NCBI RefSeq assembly: GCF_036711975.1
Contig: NC_091968.1
Location: 23,994,001 to 24,058,000 of the forward strand
Length of the DNA stretch: 64,000 bases
Direction of reading: 5' to 3'
From: Onthophagus taurus
Lineage: Eukaryota > Arthropoda > Insecta > Coleoptera > Scarabaeidae
Shown: positions 63,600 through 64,000 of the stretch, in pieces
Layout: each line of letters begins with the position of its first letter
How positions within the stretch are numbered: position 1 is the first letter of the stretch
Program-made: the position numbers and the translations under genes
Notes under the pieces: generated by a model
What the model was told of the DNA's origin: nothing
Database searches by the model: none
What the model saw: the letters and a program-made list of their open reading frames with translations, nothing else

Positions 63600-64000
63600 T
63601 CCGTACATCTCTTAAGATTGATTCTAGTTCTAGATCTTGTGTTAGTTCTAGAGATAGTGCTAGTGTACAACTAGACCGAGAACTAGAAACATTCGGGTTT
63701 AGCCGCACGTCTTTCAAGACGGCTAAACCCGAATGATTCTAGTTTTAAGTCTTGTGTTAGTTCTAATATAGTGCTAGTACTAAGAGTACTAAGAGTAGTA
63801 GTTGTACACTAGCACTATCTCTAGAACTAACACAAGATCTAGAACTAGAATCATTCGAGTTTAGCCGCACGTCTTTCAAGAAGTGCTAGTACTAAGAGTA
63901 GTACTAAGAGCACTAGCACTATACTGTCGAAGCTTTCTAGTTCTAAGTCTACTGTTAGTTCTAGTTTTTATTCAATACAGACTTAGATACTAAACTTAGA
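63600..64000. mobile_element. Cluster of palindromic mini-elements
   Basis: A complete copy at 63721-63866 is bounded by GGCTAAACCCGAAT and ATTCGAGTTTAGCC, with inverted 'agttctag' and 'gtgctagt' interior segments. A partial copy at ~63615-63704 ends ATTCGGGTTTAGCC, and another begins near 63875 and runs off the window. Spacers are CGCACGTCTTTCAAGA-like, as at 52.3 and 61.0 kb. Confidence 0.7.

Overview
This window looks like intergenic or intronic DNA from a large, AT-rich insect nuclear genome; a beetle is plausible but unproven. The evidence is eukaryotic: two identical tRNA-Leu genes, short GT-AG introns, hAT, mariner, pogo, piggyBac-type and Penelope elements, several LINE clades, and many kilobases of ~175-360 bp satellite DNA. 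There is no operon-like coding, and no intact long host gene was found. Almost every long reading frame belongs to a transposable element and nearly all are broken.

Layout. 1-4.6 kb: mariner-like terminal repeats, a MITE with ~90 bp inverted repeats, a gypsy-type gag piece with primer site and LTR that reads in frame into a LINE fragment, and a LINE that splits a 20-bp minisatellite. 4.6-5.3 kb: unique, GC-richer DNA. 5.4-8.5 kb: a TA-flanked TIR element enclosing a TTAA-flanked piggyBac-type MITE, which encloses a 189-bp satellite. 9.3-11.5 kb: a mariner-family element holding two smaller MITEs. 12.1-14.2 kb: a hAT element with 8-bp target duplication. 15.0-18.0 kb: a DNA transposon with 30-bp TIRs, a 4-bp duplication and an unfamiliar transposase-like gene. 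19-20.8 kb: a ~220-bp repeat, a GC island and a second satellite family. 21.2-25.6 kb: a 175-bp satellite containing a LINE with RNase H. 25.6-27.4 kb: two tRNA-Leu genes and unique DNA with a possible host exon. 27.4-31.8 kb: a pogo/Tigger relic, then a Penelope-type repeat with a hammerhead-like motif, split by a second hAT. 31.9-42.0 kb: a 360-bp dimeric satellite in inverted orientation around a 2.9-kb spacer, its right arm interrupted by two Penelope-like insertions. 42-43.8 kb: unique DNA. 43.8-47 kb: a 180-bp satellite interrupted by an 865-bp foldback. 49.4-51.3 kb: a second copy of the 190-bp satellite element. 51.3-52.2 kb: a LINE endonuclease piece with an inverted partial copy. 52.2-61.1 kb: palindromic mini-elements and a 282-bp hairpin satellite in two blocks, separated by a GC-richer region with a promoter-like segment and possible first coding exon. 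61-64 kb: Penelope and RTE relics, inverted satellite and further mini-elements.

Three themes stand out. Satellites here sit inside or beside TIR elements, so mobile elements may be seeding them. Target duplications allow the order of nested insertions to be read. At least three Penelope-type terminal repeats carry hammerhead-ribozyme-like cores. Family assignments rest on motifs recognised by eye; no database search was possible.
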